Positions 50,880-61,922 of a stretch of DNA of 64,000 nucleotides are shown here, one piece after another. A program made the position numbers and the translations under genes. The notes under the pieces were generated by a model. It saw only the letters and a list, made by a program, of their open reading frames with translations, did no database searches and had not been told where the DNA came from. The DNA lies in NCBI GenBank assembly GCA_009746045.1, contig RPFO01000080.1:11508467-11572466 (forward strand). Direction: 5' to 3'. How positions within the stretch are numbered: the stretch's first letter is position 1; the number at the start of each line of letters is the position of its first letter. This stretch comes from Mesostigma viride. Taxonomy: Eukaryota; Streptophyta; Mesostigmatophyceae; Mesostigmatales; Mesostigmataceae.

Positions 50880-51020
50880 ACACGCAACTGCGTCACGTGG
50901 GTGCCAGTATACAGAGTAAAGGAACCTTCAACCCTATACACAACAAGAAGGAGACGGGCGCCCTAGCCTCTCTCGTGCACTGCCACAAGTGGGCTGAGGC
51001 CACAGAGCGCTCTCTCGATC
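50880..51020. repeat. Dispersed repeat shared with TMTC intron 8
   Basis: Second copy of the repeat at 9372-9500 (actgcgtcacgtgggt ... ggaaccttcaaccctataca). 50712-50879 and 51021-51100 show nothing else. Confidence 0.8.
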
Positions 51021-51119
51021 CACAGTGTGGTGCCGGGGCGCATGCAACGCCGGCTGTGGGTGCAACACAACCATGCAATACCATAGGTGAGCTGACGCAT
51101 AGCTTATGTAAGAAAGGTG

Positions 51120-51600
51120 GGCTCAAGACCAGGGTTGGGCGTAAAGGGTACTATACGTTACGTGCACCACGTAACTACGTGGGCGGACTCAAGCGGTGTT
51201 CTACGTTACGCTTTACGTGGCAGAAAACGGCACGTAATGCCTTGACGTACATTGCCCTTTTACGTTGCCGCTCTACATCGATCATTTTACGCGTAAATAC
51301 CTCACGTAATGTGGACGTAACCTAAACCCGTGTGGGATTGTCGGCAGATAGTTGCAGGATCATGAAGGGGCTATAGTGAGCTCTTTGTCCGTAACTACAA
51401 CGAATTGTTACGCGACGTAACACTCTTGTAGGCCTAATGGCGACGCAAAGCGCCGCGTCGGCGCGGCGCCAGATGGTGCACGGGCAGTTAACGTAAAAGG
51501 ATTTACGTTATATGGATAGAGATTGTTACGCTCTTTCCAACGGCACCTTCAACGCCTCATCCGGTTTTGGGACGTAAAAGTTATGACTTTTCCTAGGTAC
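51120..51600. repeat. Region dense in TTACGT / ACGTAA words
   Basis: About 480 bases in which ttacg(t/c), acgtaa and acgtta recur more than twenty times in both orientations, with a gcgccgcgtcggcgcggcgc palindrome at about 51450. No ORF is supported. Function unknown. Confidence 0.6.
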
Positions 51601-51939
51601 TGTAGTGCCGACAGTGCCGCGCGCCAGGGTGGGCGCGTGTAGGCACGTACAGGATGTACAAGTGTCACTTTGATAGTCGACCGCAGGATGTTGACAGGAC
51701 ATGTACAGGACAATTGATGCTCAATTGATAGGTGTCAGAGCGCGCCGAAGCGCGCCAGGACCTATGATCGAGAGAATTGATGCTGAGTACATGCAGTACG
51801 GATAGGTCCACAGGACTAGCCGTATGGACAATTGATATGGATCTCCGCGCCAATTAAAGGCGCGCCACTGAGTCTACGTAATCTATTGTGTGACAGTTCA
51901 GCAGTGACAGCACTGCTGAATACTTGGACGCGTACCTAG

Positions 51940-52680
51940 CAAGGCTATATAAGTGACTTGTTAGCTCTAGGACGCCAGCTCTTGCCTACGCATTACACTT
52001 GCACGACGACCAGGTCGTCTGTGCTAGGTGCGTGCGACTGTGACGTGACCGCTCACTGTCGACTGTGTTTTCCTTTTTCAATAAAGGCAACATTCGTGCA
52101 AGAGCCATGGCGTCGTTCGGTAGCATTCTCCCTAACACGGGTTCTCTTGACTCATATTACACATATTTTCAAAATGCCGAACACGGTCGAGTTTTGGATT
52201 CCTCGGGATTCTGAAATTCAACAAACTCGCAACGTTGGCGAGGCTCCTGCTAATGCGGCACCTCCGAATCCACCGACTCTTTCTCCGGAGTGCCAGCGAG
52301 TCATCGACTCGGCTGTGGCTTCATCTATACCGAGCTTCGGGCTCACCAGGAGCGCTTGCTTGCTGTCGTTCGACTTCCGCCTGGTCCGTCGCAGCCAACG
52401 ATTATTCCAGGGCTGCGAGATCATCTCGACTCGATTCGACCGTTGCTGCATGGCGGATTACGAACAGCACACTTGGGCTGGTTTGCCAGCTCCGAGTGCT
52501 GTAGCAGAGGTCTTCAAGGAGATCGACAACGCCATTTGGTCGTTAATTGGCTACCAGCGCAATTTGCACAATTGGTTGGCGGTGCGCTCGGGATACACTC
52601 CCGCCATTACGACAAATTTGTTTCAGGATCTGGCGTTGCTGCAGCTCCTATCGCGAGGATAGCGGACGCGTGAGCGTCAG
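51940..52680 (+). pseudogene. Retrotransposon 5' end with gag relic
   Basis: A TATA-like ctatataagtg (about 51944) and aataaagg (52080) resemble an LTR; ATG 52174 starts MPNTVEFWIPRDSEIQQTRN. After about 45 codons a frame change leads to ELRAHQERLLAVVRLPPGPS ... YDKFVSGSGVAAAPIARIAD ending near 52673. The Pro-rich start and helical middle resemble a Gag, but I recognise no motif. No second LTR is in the window. 52680-53473 has no supported gene. Confidence 0.45.
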
Positions 52681-53473
52681 CTGCATGCTGGTCAACCTGG
52701 TCGCATTCCTGGACATCGGCCCTGCAAGAGTGGGCACCGCCAGGCTGGGATTTCTTTACCATCTTAACAAATTCCATTCGCATTGTTTCGCGACGTCGGC
52801 GCTGCATGTTCGACCAAACGACGGGCGAGCGGCTTACGCCGATTATTATCGAGGTCTAGACACCGGTCACCATCGAAGCCGGGCGAGGTCAGGCTGATCC
52901 CGATCCCGTCGTCAACGACCCGAATTTCGAGTACGAGTACTGCGATTTTCGTGGTACGTTCGACTAAATTCATCGCGACGCGGCCCGGACACCATGCACC
53001 GCAGGCGGCAATTGGCGGCGTGTACACATACTTCTTTTGCTGTCAATTTTTTTTTTACAGTTTGCACAGCTAGTTTGTGATTTTAGATTTTGTAGCACCA
53101 TGACTGATGATGGGCGTTGCAGCAAACAGGCTGCAGTAGCTAGTGGTGTGATGAACAATGGGGGTGCTGGCAGTGGTATACAGCCCACGTAGACGAGGGC
53201 ATAACCGGGGATTTTAACTATCTGGCACTTTAATAATACACATGCTGTTATGGGCTATGATCTCACCACCCAAGGTCTCATAATTGCTATAATCAGCTGC
53301 AACCTGTGACTTCTGACTCCATACCCAAGCATGCAGAGGATCGAGTTTGTGGAAGGGCTAGAGGGGTTTAATTTCCTAGTTTGTACGGTGGTACAAATTA
53401 CTATCAAATCTGGATAGGTAGGCAATTAACCTTTGGCACTTGTGCATGTACCGAGAAGATTAATTAAGGACCT

Positions 53474-54580
53474 ATATATATTCAGCGGTACAGCGCCACC
53501 TCCCTCGCGGCACTCCCTCGGTCGCCTCCGTTCAATCTCCCGCCGCATTCCCTGCTCGCGTCATCAATAAACACCAGAAAACCTACGCGGGTATTCTGCA
53601 CACGGCTGATTGGATTGCTCTTTTCGCGGACCTCAACGCCCAGGGACGTGCGTGGCTGTTCTCGCTTTCCTTGCGGAGTGTGGGCTCGGCGTACCTTCGT
53701 GCTCTTCCCATGGCCCCCCCATTCGCCTTGGCTCCCAGCCACTACTCGGTGGCGCTCCGCCACCAGCTATTTGCCCCGCAGCCTCTTGTTCCGGCCGGGC
53801 GGCCTTGTGGTAGCTGTGGGCAGCCGCTGGATCCCACGGGGACTCACTACCTTGCCTGCATGGGGGCCAACAGAATCAGAATTGGTATTTGTATTTGCAC
53901 ACTGTCCTCCTGACGGTGGTGCTCGCCATGATTCGGTCGGTTTTCCCCCACGCGAACATCCGGTCCGAGGATGCGGATGGCGCTGCCTTCTATTCCCCCA
54001 ACCACCGGCCTGACATCGTGGTGCTGGACTTTGAGGGGGGTGGCCGGCATCTGCTTATTGACGTTTCGGTGGCAAGGCCCTTGGCTCTTAGCCACGTGGC
54101 TGGGGCCTCCCTCACGGCAGGTTACACGGCGGACCGGGCGGAGCGGGCCAAGCTCCTGGCCTAGCTACGGCGACATCAGGCACCATCGTGTGGTGCCCTT
54201 TGTCCTGGAGGAGTTTGGGGCCATGGGGCCCCTGACCTAGCTCCGCCTTCTTCAAGGAGTGTTGCCGGCTCGATCGGGAGGACCGGCTGGACCTGGAGGG
54301 CCAGCGGGCCCCATGGTCGGCGCGGACCTGGACGTCATATTGGCGTCAGCGCTTGTCGGTGGCGCTGACTCGGGCCATGGCTGACATCATGCTCCGCCGT
54401 ACACGGGCTGATTTTGCGGTGCAGCAGGGCTATTAGGTTCCTCCCGTTAGGCGTTTCCATTGGTCTTATCGTAGTATAGAGCTTTGACATGGCTCTGTCT
54501 ATAGGTTTATAGCTGGGCGTTTGCTTTGGTTTGAGAGATTTCACTCTGCTGTAAGTAATTATATTTTTAATATATATTCA
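53474..54580 (+). mobile_element. LINE-D, 5'-truncated RLE-type LINE copy
   Basis: 1085 bp (53485-54569) with an 11-bp target duplication atatatattca at 53474-53484 and 54570-54580. Same family as LINE-B and LINE-C, opposite strand. It contains the CCHC finger and endonuclease core but is broken by a one-base deletion near 53867, two AGCT insertions (54161-54166, 54237-54242) that create stops, and a GAT insertion near 54270. Confidence 0.88.
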
Positions 54581-54589
54581 TGGTAGGCC

Positions 54590-55340
54590 GGAGTGCAAGA
54601 AGGCCAATAAAGCCTGGTCAGTGTACATTGCAGAATTAAAGGAGCTGCAAGAGGACCAACGCATGAAGGTGCATGGGCATCCACTGGCAGGATAAATACC
54701 AAGGATCGAGGTGAAAGGAGATCTCATCCAGAATTTCACCAGCTATTGCACTAAGATGGTGGAGGACGGTAGTAGAGCCCATGGCTTTAATGTTGCTGAT
54801 AGCATTGCCCTCACTACAACAGTCTGGCTGAAGGTCTCTGGGCTGGACAAGGTGACTCGTGGTTCTCTCAAGGTCATGTACGTGTGCGCCTCACAGCGGC
54901 CCTCACTCCACAATGCAGGCCTACAAGGTCATCATCAAGCAGGCCCTGGAAGCTGAGGGGCTGCTTGAAGGTGGAGTCCCAGCAGTGAAGACAAACCATG
55001 CAACTAGTTGGGCGTGCCAAGGGGAGTTAACATGTAAAGGTACTGGGTGAGGTTTCTATTCCTGTTCTTGGACAGGACACTACGTTTTGAGTCTTGGAGG
55101 GCTATTGGCGGGGACCTGCTCTTCTCATGGGGCAGAATTTCCTATGCCAGGATGGGGTAGTGATCACGTCCTCTCTCCTGTCTAAGGAAGGGCCGGCTGG
55201 TCAGGTCCCACTGATTAATTTCAGGACCACTCACCTATCACGTGCAGTAACCAGGTCAGTCAAGTGTGTGCAAGTGTGCCAGGGGCAGGAGCCTCTGGTG
55301 GATGACTGGCTAACATCGGGCAGCCCTACAGTAGGGTTTA
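54590..55340 (+). pseudogene. Relic related to the copia-like protease region
   Basis: From about 55010 the frame reads GELTCKGTG, VSIPVLGQDTTF, then VLEGYWRGPALLMGQNFL and DGVVITS, paralleling the copia-like element's GQVSIQILGMPTPF, VVEGYSGNALLGEPFV and GVVISAG. GQVPLINF then matches its GQVPLDHF, and a GQEPLVDDWL matches GQEPCVEDLI. Stops interrupt it. The upstream part (54590-54950) is in open pieces I cannot assign. Confidence 0.6.
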
Positions 55341-55450
55341 GGCACTCCGTCAGCGACCCTCAGGGCGTTGAGGTTATCAAAGAGAGCCATCCAATCCGCC
55401 GTGTGCAGTCAACACCCACTAAGCTTTTCTGGTGTTTACATCGATGACAC
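55340..55450 (-). pseudogene. Short LINE fragment
   Basis: The minus strand shares gactgcacacggcggattgg and the upstream aaacaccagaaaa with the 5' end of LINE-D (53570-53620). About 100 bases, strongly diverged. Confidence 0.6.
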
Positions 55451-55866
55451 GGGCAGGGAGTTAAAGCCCCCGACCGGCTATAAGCAGTATATGGCGGTCG
55501 GTCACGTTGAGCTTGGGATAAGGTGAACACAGAGAACTGCTGTCGGAGCTGGCCAACCTCTGGTTTATGTCTTAGCCAGCAAAGCCTATCCGGTTAGCCG
55601 TAACCGTGGGACACTGAGGCTAGCTGTCCGTACCGACCCGGATAAGGCCCCGGACTGGGGCCTAGGTGGCGCCGGCCCTAGGCGCCGCCCTTAGACCGGT
55701 CGACCGCATCGGACCGCCGGATAATAGCCGGCGGCTTAGCGGACGCTAGCGGAAGGCGTGCGGGCGGACATGGGGAACTTAGAGCCAGATGCTATAGGGC
55801 TCTAGAGTTACTCAACTCCGACATGCTCTTTTGTTCTTTGATTAATTATCAAAATAATTACATCAA
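55451..55866. other. Unassigned GC-rich spacer
   Basis: Contains palindromic text (tagcgg, ggcgcc, gccggc clusters at 55660-55735). No gene; the hAT element follows. Confidence 0.6.
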
Positions 55867-57208
55867 ATGCAGACCAGTGTATAATCATACGCCGTATTAT
55901 ACGCCGTATTGCGCGTATTATACGCGATACGCGAGCAGCGCGTACGAAAACGGGGTACTTTCGTACGCGCCGCGTATTTTTAGGGTATTTCTTGCGTATC
56001 GCGTATTTTTTAGCGTATTTTTTTGCGTATTTTTGGCTCCGGCATCAGTTTACAGCTCGGGTGAAGCGGAAGTTTCTAGACTAGGCTGCGGCGCGCCGAG
56101 TAGTAGAAACAAGTGAGCAGCAAGGTGCCACTTGGCCAAGATCAATGCATATGGCTGCGTGTATTGGCAGGACAGGAAGGCACCGTTCAAGAAGACAAAA
56201 TGTGCCAAGATCGCGGTCTGCCAGCAAGATCGCGGTGGTCACCTATCGTAGCATATGAACAGGCGCCATGGCTACGGAGAGTGAGGAGATGGACCATGAT
56301 GATGATGGGGCGGATCGACGAGTTAGAGGCTGATTCTGAGGATGTTTGGACATATGTTAGCAAAGAGCGTGTCTTCAAGGATGGGCAGCAGACAAATAAC
56401 TACCAAATGACGTGCTCAGAATGCAAGGCACGTTTCAAGGGTTCTTCTACCCGAGGAAGGTGCCATATCATGGGCGGCACGTATGCCAAGGATGCGAAAG
56501 TGTGCCCTTGCTGCTCGAAGCCGCCCAAGGCATTGCGTCTCAAGCTGTTGAGGGAGCTAGCAGGCGGAGAAGGATGACAAGGCCAGGAAGAGAAAGGCGG
56601 GTAGTGACGCCGGGAAGCAGGCTGATGCGCGGGCGGCAGCCAAAGGCAATTGCTTACTGACCTTGTAGAAAGCGACGCCTCCGAGTGGCAGTCCGCTCAT
56701 GCCAGCTCCTCCGGCATGGCCGGCTCTGGGCGCACTACTGCTGAGCCATCCGGTGCACATTGTTAGCCTGCATGCCAGCCATAGAGCCTTTTGTATCCTT
56801 GCTTAATGCAGAACCATTAGTAATGGCCGGCCTACGATGAGTAGGCAATGTGTCTTATTTCTGCCAAAATGTCTTATTCAGTACCCCTAGTTGAATATAA
56901 ACTTGACGTTTTGTTGTGCTTTTATTGAGTAACTATTCATTAGGGACAGCGCTTGTTGTTCTAGGTAGTGACGACATTGGCAAGGCCATGTGATAATGTG
57001 GCATATAAAGCCAAACTTGCACAGGTGCTGGAGAACATGTTGGGTTGGTCAGATTGATGAATGATCATCAAAACCATGCAAAAACAGACTTTTAAGGGGT
57101 TAGCGTACGATTAGCGTATAATACACCGTATGAACTTAGCGTATTATACATTATACACCTGGGCCGCGTACGATAGCGTATTGCGTATGATTATACACTG
57201 ATGCAGAC
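55867..57208. mobile_element. hAT-type DNA transposon, internally deleted
   Basis: 1326 bp (55875-57200) with ends CAGTGTATAATCATACGC and GCGTATGATTATACACTG, flanked by the 8-bp target duplication atgcagac at 55867-55874 and 57201-57208. The 5'-CAGTG end and 8-bp duplication are diagnostic of hAT. Both subterminal regions are dense in cgtat/atacg words in both orientations (55890-56040, 57100-57190). No DDE catalytic domain is left; a BED-finger ORF remains inside. Confidence 0.93.
56113..56577 (+). CDS. BED zinc-finger protein remnant of the hAT transposase
   Basis: 154 codons. From about residue 80: DVWTYVSKERVFKDGQQ, then CSECKARFKGSSTRGRCH, GGTYAKDAKVCPCCSKPP. This matches the BED pattern (aromatic Trp-x-Tyr, Cys-x2-Cys, His, then Cys) found at the N-terminus of hAT transposases. 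The catalytic part is missing, so it is either a truncated relic or a DNA-binding-only product. The nominal start (GTG) is unlikely; an ATG at 56296-56298 (MMMGRIDEL) just before the BED domain is a better start. Confidence 0.7.
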   Translation: MSSKVPLGQDQCIWLRVLAGQEGTVQEDKMCQDRGLPARSRWSPIVAYEQAPWLRRVRRWTMMMMGRIDELEADSEDVWTYVSKERVFKDGQQTNNYQMTCSECKARFKGSSTRGRCHIMGGTYAKDAKVCPCCSKPPKALRLKLLRELAGGEG

Positions 57209-57355
57209 CATACAAAACCCTCTAAGGTAGGGAACTCAAGGGGGCCTCAAGGCCGTCAAAATCACCACGGTATCGACCCGCGCCCTTGTGATCACACATG
57301 AATAGTGATGTAATAAGGATCGAGAATAAGGCCAACTATGCCACCAGACAAAAGG

Positions 57356-57496
57356 TGTCGCGTCTGCGTGCCACAATCTCCGGCGCCACCATGGCGGCTG
57401 GCCACTCAGCTTAATTTGGTAAAACCCAAATGAGCTGAGCTGATGTGCCTGCCTTAACTGCATGCCCTGTGGGGTGGGCGAGGACCTGTCCCATGA
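57356..57496. repeat. 141-bp direct repeat C, left copy
   Basis: tgtcgcgtctgcgtgccaca ... aggacctgtcccatga, nearly identical to 58634-58774. Starts TG and, three bases before the end, CA. Preceded by 57209-57355, which is featureless. Confidence 0.92.
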
Positions 57497-58633
57497 AAGA
57501 AAGGAGGGCTCTCAGCCGAGGACAAGGAACTGTCCCTCGTGCCTGATAACCACCTTATTGCCTCCCCTGCTATAGAATAATGCTTTCAAAACACATACTT
57601 TGCACAGTCTGATGATGAAGCCGCACATGCGGAGTTTATTGAGAAAGTTAATACAATTACAACACGTTGATAGTCTCAATATCGATGCACTCCATGCTCA
57701 CGAGCCCGCAGTTAGGCAGCGCTCCATGACATGCTACCGGCCTTGCTCCCAAGGAAAGGGAGAAACACGAAGGCCACTAACGAGAGACTCGAAGAGACTA
57801 CACGCTGCGTGAGAGTCCTCTTCGACTATGAACCAAACCATTCGTCATGCCACACGCATGACACACGCCACACTTGTCAGTCCAGCCAGGAATGCCAAAA
57901 CTATCTTGCTGCCTGAACCATGCGAATAGAAACCGCATTCCAGTTGCCGTCCTGGCTTTCTACCACACATGCCAACAAAAGCAGGAAGGCATCCCGACAA
58001 ATCTAAATTGCTACCCTGTTGCCGATCTCATCTCCTAGAGGCTCCGGCATTTCTGTCCCTGGGAATGTCCGACATTGAGTCACGTCCAGCAAGGTCGAAG
58101 CATAATATCCTTCAGACAATCTGCACGCTCACACCTTGCGTGTGAGTGGCCCAGCAAACATTGCGTCTAATCGTTCCTTTCTAGAAGAAATCCCTTTTTA
58201 GGGCTGCCAGCGATTTCGCATTCATTCCAGCGATCTGGCTCCGCACCGCAAATTGTCCTTTTCCATTTTCTGTCCAGTCCTCATAACGTTGACCCGCTAT
58301 TCTACACCACAAAGACACCTGGCCTGTCAATAGCCTCGGCGCTGTTGAAGTCCAGCAGTCCAGCTTCAGCTCCAGCTGTCCACTAACACGCGTATGATCC
58401 TCTCGACGCTGCACACTTGTGCTGCCGTCCGCTCAAGTCAGTGCTGCGCGCCCAGCTGTGCCTGGCCCGGCGCGCGTGCACGTACACTTTCGTCCGCTCT
58501 TATGCTGCAAGTGCTAGTGTCCCCCCCGGTCACTAGCCTTTGTCGAAAATGCGTAGAAGACAAATTCCTTGCGCACGTCACCGGTCTTGTGCATAGTGGG
58601 CGCCCGGATGACATAGCGCGCGTCCGTGACAGC
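57497..58633. other. Spacer between the 141-bp repeats
   Basis: About 1.1 kb without a recognisable gene. On the minus strand it begins right after the right repeat with AGCTGTCACGGACG, like the text after repeat A. It may be the leader region of a retrotransposon. Confidence 0.6.
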
Positions 58634-58774
58634 TGTCGCGTCTGCGTGCCACAATCTCCGGCGCCACCATGGCGGCTGGCCACTCAGCTTAATTTGGTAA
58701 AACCCAAATGAGCTGAGCTGATGTGCCTGCCTTAACTGCATGCCCTGTGGGGTGGGCGAGGACCTGTCCCATGA
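58634..58774 (-). repeat. 141-bp direct repeat C, right copy: candidate 3' LTR of the methyltransferase element
   Basis: It follows the pol stop (58803) on the minus strand, separated by GCGAGGGGGGGAATCA, a good polypurine tract. It would be a short LTR (TGGGACAGG ... CGCGACA on minus, about 139 bp). The other LTR is beyond the window, so this is inferred. Confidence 0.6.
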
Positions 58775-58802
58775 TTCCCCCCCTCGCTGGCGACCGGCCC
58801 CA

Positions 58803-61800
58803 TCACGAAGACAGCGATCGTACCAAGACAAGGGCAGCGGTGACCGCAGTCAAGCTGCGGGAGGTAAACTGCGCAGCGGTGCACACTGGACAAAACCAAT
58901 CCCCCTCCGGAATGCTGGTGACCACGGGCTGCAAGCACTGCATGTGCCAACCACAGTTACACTGATCACACAATAACATGGACTCCGCCTGATCGACCCG
59001 GTGACAAACCTGACACTGGGCGTCCTTGACTCGGCGAGATGTGTGCGGTTGGAGGTCGTGGACCAAATTGGGCAGTGAGCAGGGACTGAGATTGCTGAGG
59101 TTGTCTGTCGTACGGCTCCCGTCGGCGCCCTCCAAAATTGCCACTCCCGATGGTTTGATAGCCACAATGCGCAAAATGGTGGGCCCCGCCTCCACATCCA
59201 AAGTGTGCTTCAGCTGAGTGCGCAGGAAAACATACTGCCCTGGCCTAAACCGCAGCTGGCGAGCCATGTATGCGCCCCCCCGGCGCTGAGCGTAACGCAG
59301 GGAGTCCCTGTGCTGAGCAATGAACAAGTTGTTCATCGCGATGGGCATGACCTTCTTAAAAGTCTCTGCCCTGGCCAGCACCTCAACCAAAAATTGCTGA
59401 GCGTTGTCGAAGGCCATGGGTTCGGGGTGCGCAACCTGTGCCTCCGTAGGCAAAAGAGGATTACGCCCGAACAGAAGGAAATACGGGGAGAAGGTAGCGA
59501 GAGACTCCTGGGGAGACATGCGATAACCCATGGCAATCCATGCCAACTCGCGATCCCACCTGGCCGACTCCGGCACCTGCAGGCTCCACTTGCGCAGCGC
59601 CTGCTTGACGGTCTGCACCAATCTCTCAGCCAAACCATTGGCCTGAGGATGCTCCCGAGAAGTGCGACGGTGATCAATAAGACATCCATCCAGCAACTCC
59701 TGGAACTCACCCCTGAACTCACCACCCTGGTCCGTGACTACCTCCGCGGGAGCCCCAAACCTGGTGATGATGTCTGCAAAATGCTTCGCTGTGGTAGCGG
59801 CATGCTTGTCAGCAATGGGGATCAACTCAACCCATTTGCTAAAGCTCTCCACGCATACCATGACATAGAGGTTGCCGTCAGGGCTCTCCTGAAACGGCCC
59901 GCACAGATCGACGTGCCAGCGATAAAACAAGCCCTTGATGGGAAGCGACATCAGCTCCTTGGCACCATGATCTGCGCTAAAGTTAGCCTTGGTTCGAGCA
60001 CACGGGACACAGCTGGCCACTACCTGGGCCACTGTGTGTCGCATGTTATTCCACCAATAGCTGGTCCGTACGAGGCTGAGCGTGCGATTGCCACCCAAGT
60101 GACCATACCGCTCGTGGTACGCCTGCACTATAGCAACGCGCTTGTCAGGCGGTGGGACGACCACCCTACGCTTGCCCAACAGCTTGTACAAAACCCCATC
60201 TTCCCAACCATAGGTTGCAGCCCTGTGCTGCACCCTGTTCAACTCCGTCGCCTTCTGAGCAGGAGTCCAATCGACTGGAGTAGGAGTCAAGACAGCACCC
60301 TGCACTTGCTCCAAAACTCGACCATCTAGCCAGATATCAGCGGTGTAGCAATCAGCAAGAGAGCTACGCGCTAAGAGAGCCTGCACAGCGATCAGCTGCT
60401 GCAGAGAAGGATCAATGTCAAAGGACAGAGACCTACCCTCTTCCATAGCGCACACAGCTTTGGATGGCGTGAATGGCGACGGCCGCACCGGGTCGTCGCT
60501 GATGCCGAAGTCCGCCACAGAGTACTCGACACTGCGCCACCACGCCTCCTCCTCATCGTCGGCCGCATACCCAGCAGCGTTCACAAAGACCACAGAACCC
60601 GACGAGCCCTCGGCACCCATGGCCCGGGCTCCAGTGTGGTCAACAGTGGTAGGCATGGCGTATCGGGATAGCACATCGGCGTTGACATGGTCCTTGCCGG
60701 CCCGATGCACAATGGTCATGTGGTACTCCTGGATAATCATGGCCCATCGGGCGAGCTTACCCGTCAGGTTGGTGTTGGTCATTAGCCACTGAAGCGGCTG
60801 GTGGTCTGTCACCAGAGTAAACACGCGCCCAACTAAATACGGGCGAAAGTGCTTGATGGCCCACACCACAGCCAGTGCCTCCCCCTCATAGGAAGAATAC
60901 CGGCTCTCCGCTGGGTTGTTGCTGCGACTAGCATAAGCAATAACGTGCTCGCGCCCATCACCATCCTTTTGCGCCAAGACCGCACCCAGTCCTACCTTGG
61001 ACCAGTCGGTATATAACACAAACGGCAAAGCATAGTCAGGGGCGCGCAGAATCGGGGCCGACGTGAGCTCCTGCTTGATTGTCTCGATGGCGCGTTGCTG
61101 TGCGGGACCCCACGCCCACACGCACCCCTTCTTGAGTAACTCGGTCAAGGGCTTCACCTTGCTGCTGAAGTTCTCAATGTAACCTCGGTAATAGCCAGCC
61201 AAACCCAAATACGCCCGCACCCCTGAGACATCCGTGGGTACGGCGGCCTGCACAATGGATTCGACCTTGGCGGCATCAGGCGTCCGGCCACCCGGCACAA
61301 TCTGATGACCAAGGAATGAGAGGGTCCGCTGGGCGAACTTGCACTTCTCAGGGTGCAGCCGCATATTATGCTCCTCGAGAGCCAAGCGAACCTGCTCCAA
61401 GTGCGCCAGGTGCTCCTCAAATGTCGCGCTAAAGACGATTACATCATCAATGTAACAAGCGGCGAAAGGAAGACCTGCAAGCACTTTGTCCATAGCTCGT
61501 TGGAAAACAGCACTAGCGTTGCGGTGCCCAAAGGGCATGCGCACCCACTCATACAAATTGCCGCCCCCCCAGAATGCAAGCTTCCGCTGATCCTCCGGCG
61601 CAACTGCGATCTGATGAAAGCCGCTACGCAGGTCCAGCGAGGACACAAACTTCACATGAGGAGATATCTTATCCAGGACATCATCCACACGTGGCATGGG
61701 GTAACGGTCCACGGGTGTGTGTGCATTCAGCAACCGCAGATCGGTGGCCATGCGCATACCCGTCCATGCCCCGGTGATAGCGTCCTTCTTGGGCGCAACG

Positions 61801-61922
61801 ACAACGGCAGCGGCATAGCTGGAGGAAGATTGCCTGATGATACCGGCATCCTCTAACTCCTTGCATTGCTCGGCTACAAAATCCAACTCGGCCTGACTCA
61901 GGCGATGCTGGCGTCGGAACAA
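58803..61922 (-). CDS. pol: Pol: RT, RNase H, integrase and C-terminal PHD finger
   Basis: 1039 codons with no break. RT: LEDAGIIRQSSSSYAAAVVV, Asp97 (SSLDLRSGFHQI), YIDD 157-160. RNase H: Asp305 (LYTDWSKVG), Glu346/348, Asp373 (VTDHQPLQW), Asp416 (NADVLSR). Integrase: His603, His608, Cys638, Cys641; Asp672 (WHVDLCGPF), Asp731 (VTDQGGEF), Glu766 (ANGLAERL), spacing D35E. The C-terminal domain (GQYVFLRTQL ...) is followed at 970-1014 by a Cys4-His-Cys3 PHD finger (CQVC, CDQC, CGWHMQC, CPVC) in place of a chromodomain. All catalytic residues are present, so the copy could be functional. The start codon is nominal (TTG): it is normally reached from the upstream frame. Confidence 0.93.
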   Translation of the reverse strand: MFRRQHRLSQAELDFVAEQCKELEDAGIIRQSSSSYAAAVVVAPKKDAITGAWTGMRMATDLRLLNAHTPVDRYPMPRVDDVLDKISPHVKFVSSLDLRSGFHQIAVAPEDQRKLAFWGGGNLYEWVRMPFGHRNASAVFQRAMDKVLAGLPFAACYIDDVIVFSATFEEHLAHLEQVRLALEEHNMRLHPEKCKFAQRTLSFLGHQIVPGGRTPDAAKVESIVQAAVPTDVSGVRAYLGLAGYYRGYIENFSSKVKPLTELLKKGCVWAWGPAQQRAIETIKQELTSAPILRAPDYALPFVLYTDWSKVGLGAVLAQKDGDGREHVIAYASRSNNPAESRYSSYEGEALAVVWAIKHFRPYLVGRVFTLVTDHQPLQWLMTNTNLTGKLARWAMIIQEYHMTIVHRAGKDHVNADVLSRYAMPTTVDHTGARAMGAEGSSGSVVFVNAAGYAADDEEEAWWRSVEYSVADFGISDDPVRPSPFTPSKAVCAMEEGRSLSFDIDPSLQQLIAVQALLARSSLADCYTADIWLDGRVLEQVQGAVLTPTPVDWTPAQKATELNRVQHRAATYGWEDGVLYKLLGKRRVVVPPPDKRVAIVQAYHERYGHLGGNRTLSLVRTSYWWNNMRHTVAQVVASCVPCARTKANFSADHGAKELMSLPIKGLFYRWHVDLCGPFQESPDGNLYVMVCVESFSKWVELIPIADKHAATTAKHFADIITRFGAPAEVVTDQGGEFRGEFQELLDGCLIDHRRTSREHPQANGLAERLVQTVKQALRKWSLQVPESARWDRELAWIAMGYRMSPQESLATFSPYFLLFGRNPLLPTEAQVAHPEPMAFDNAQQFLVEVLARAETFKKVMPIAMNNLFIAQHRDSLRYAQRRGGAYMARQLRFRPGQYVFLRTQLKHTLDVEAGPTILRIVAIKPSGVAILEGADGSRTTDNLSNLSPCSLPNLVHDLQPHTSRRVKDAQCQVCHRVDQAESMLLCDQCNCGWHMQCLQPVVTSIPEGDWFCPVCTAAQFTSRSLTAVTAALVLVRSLSS

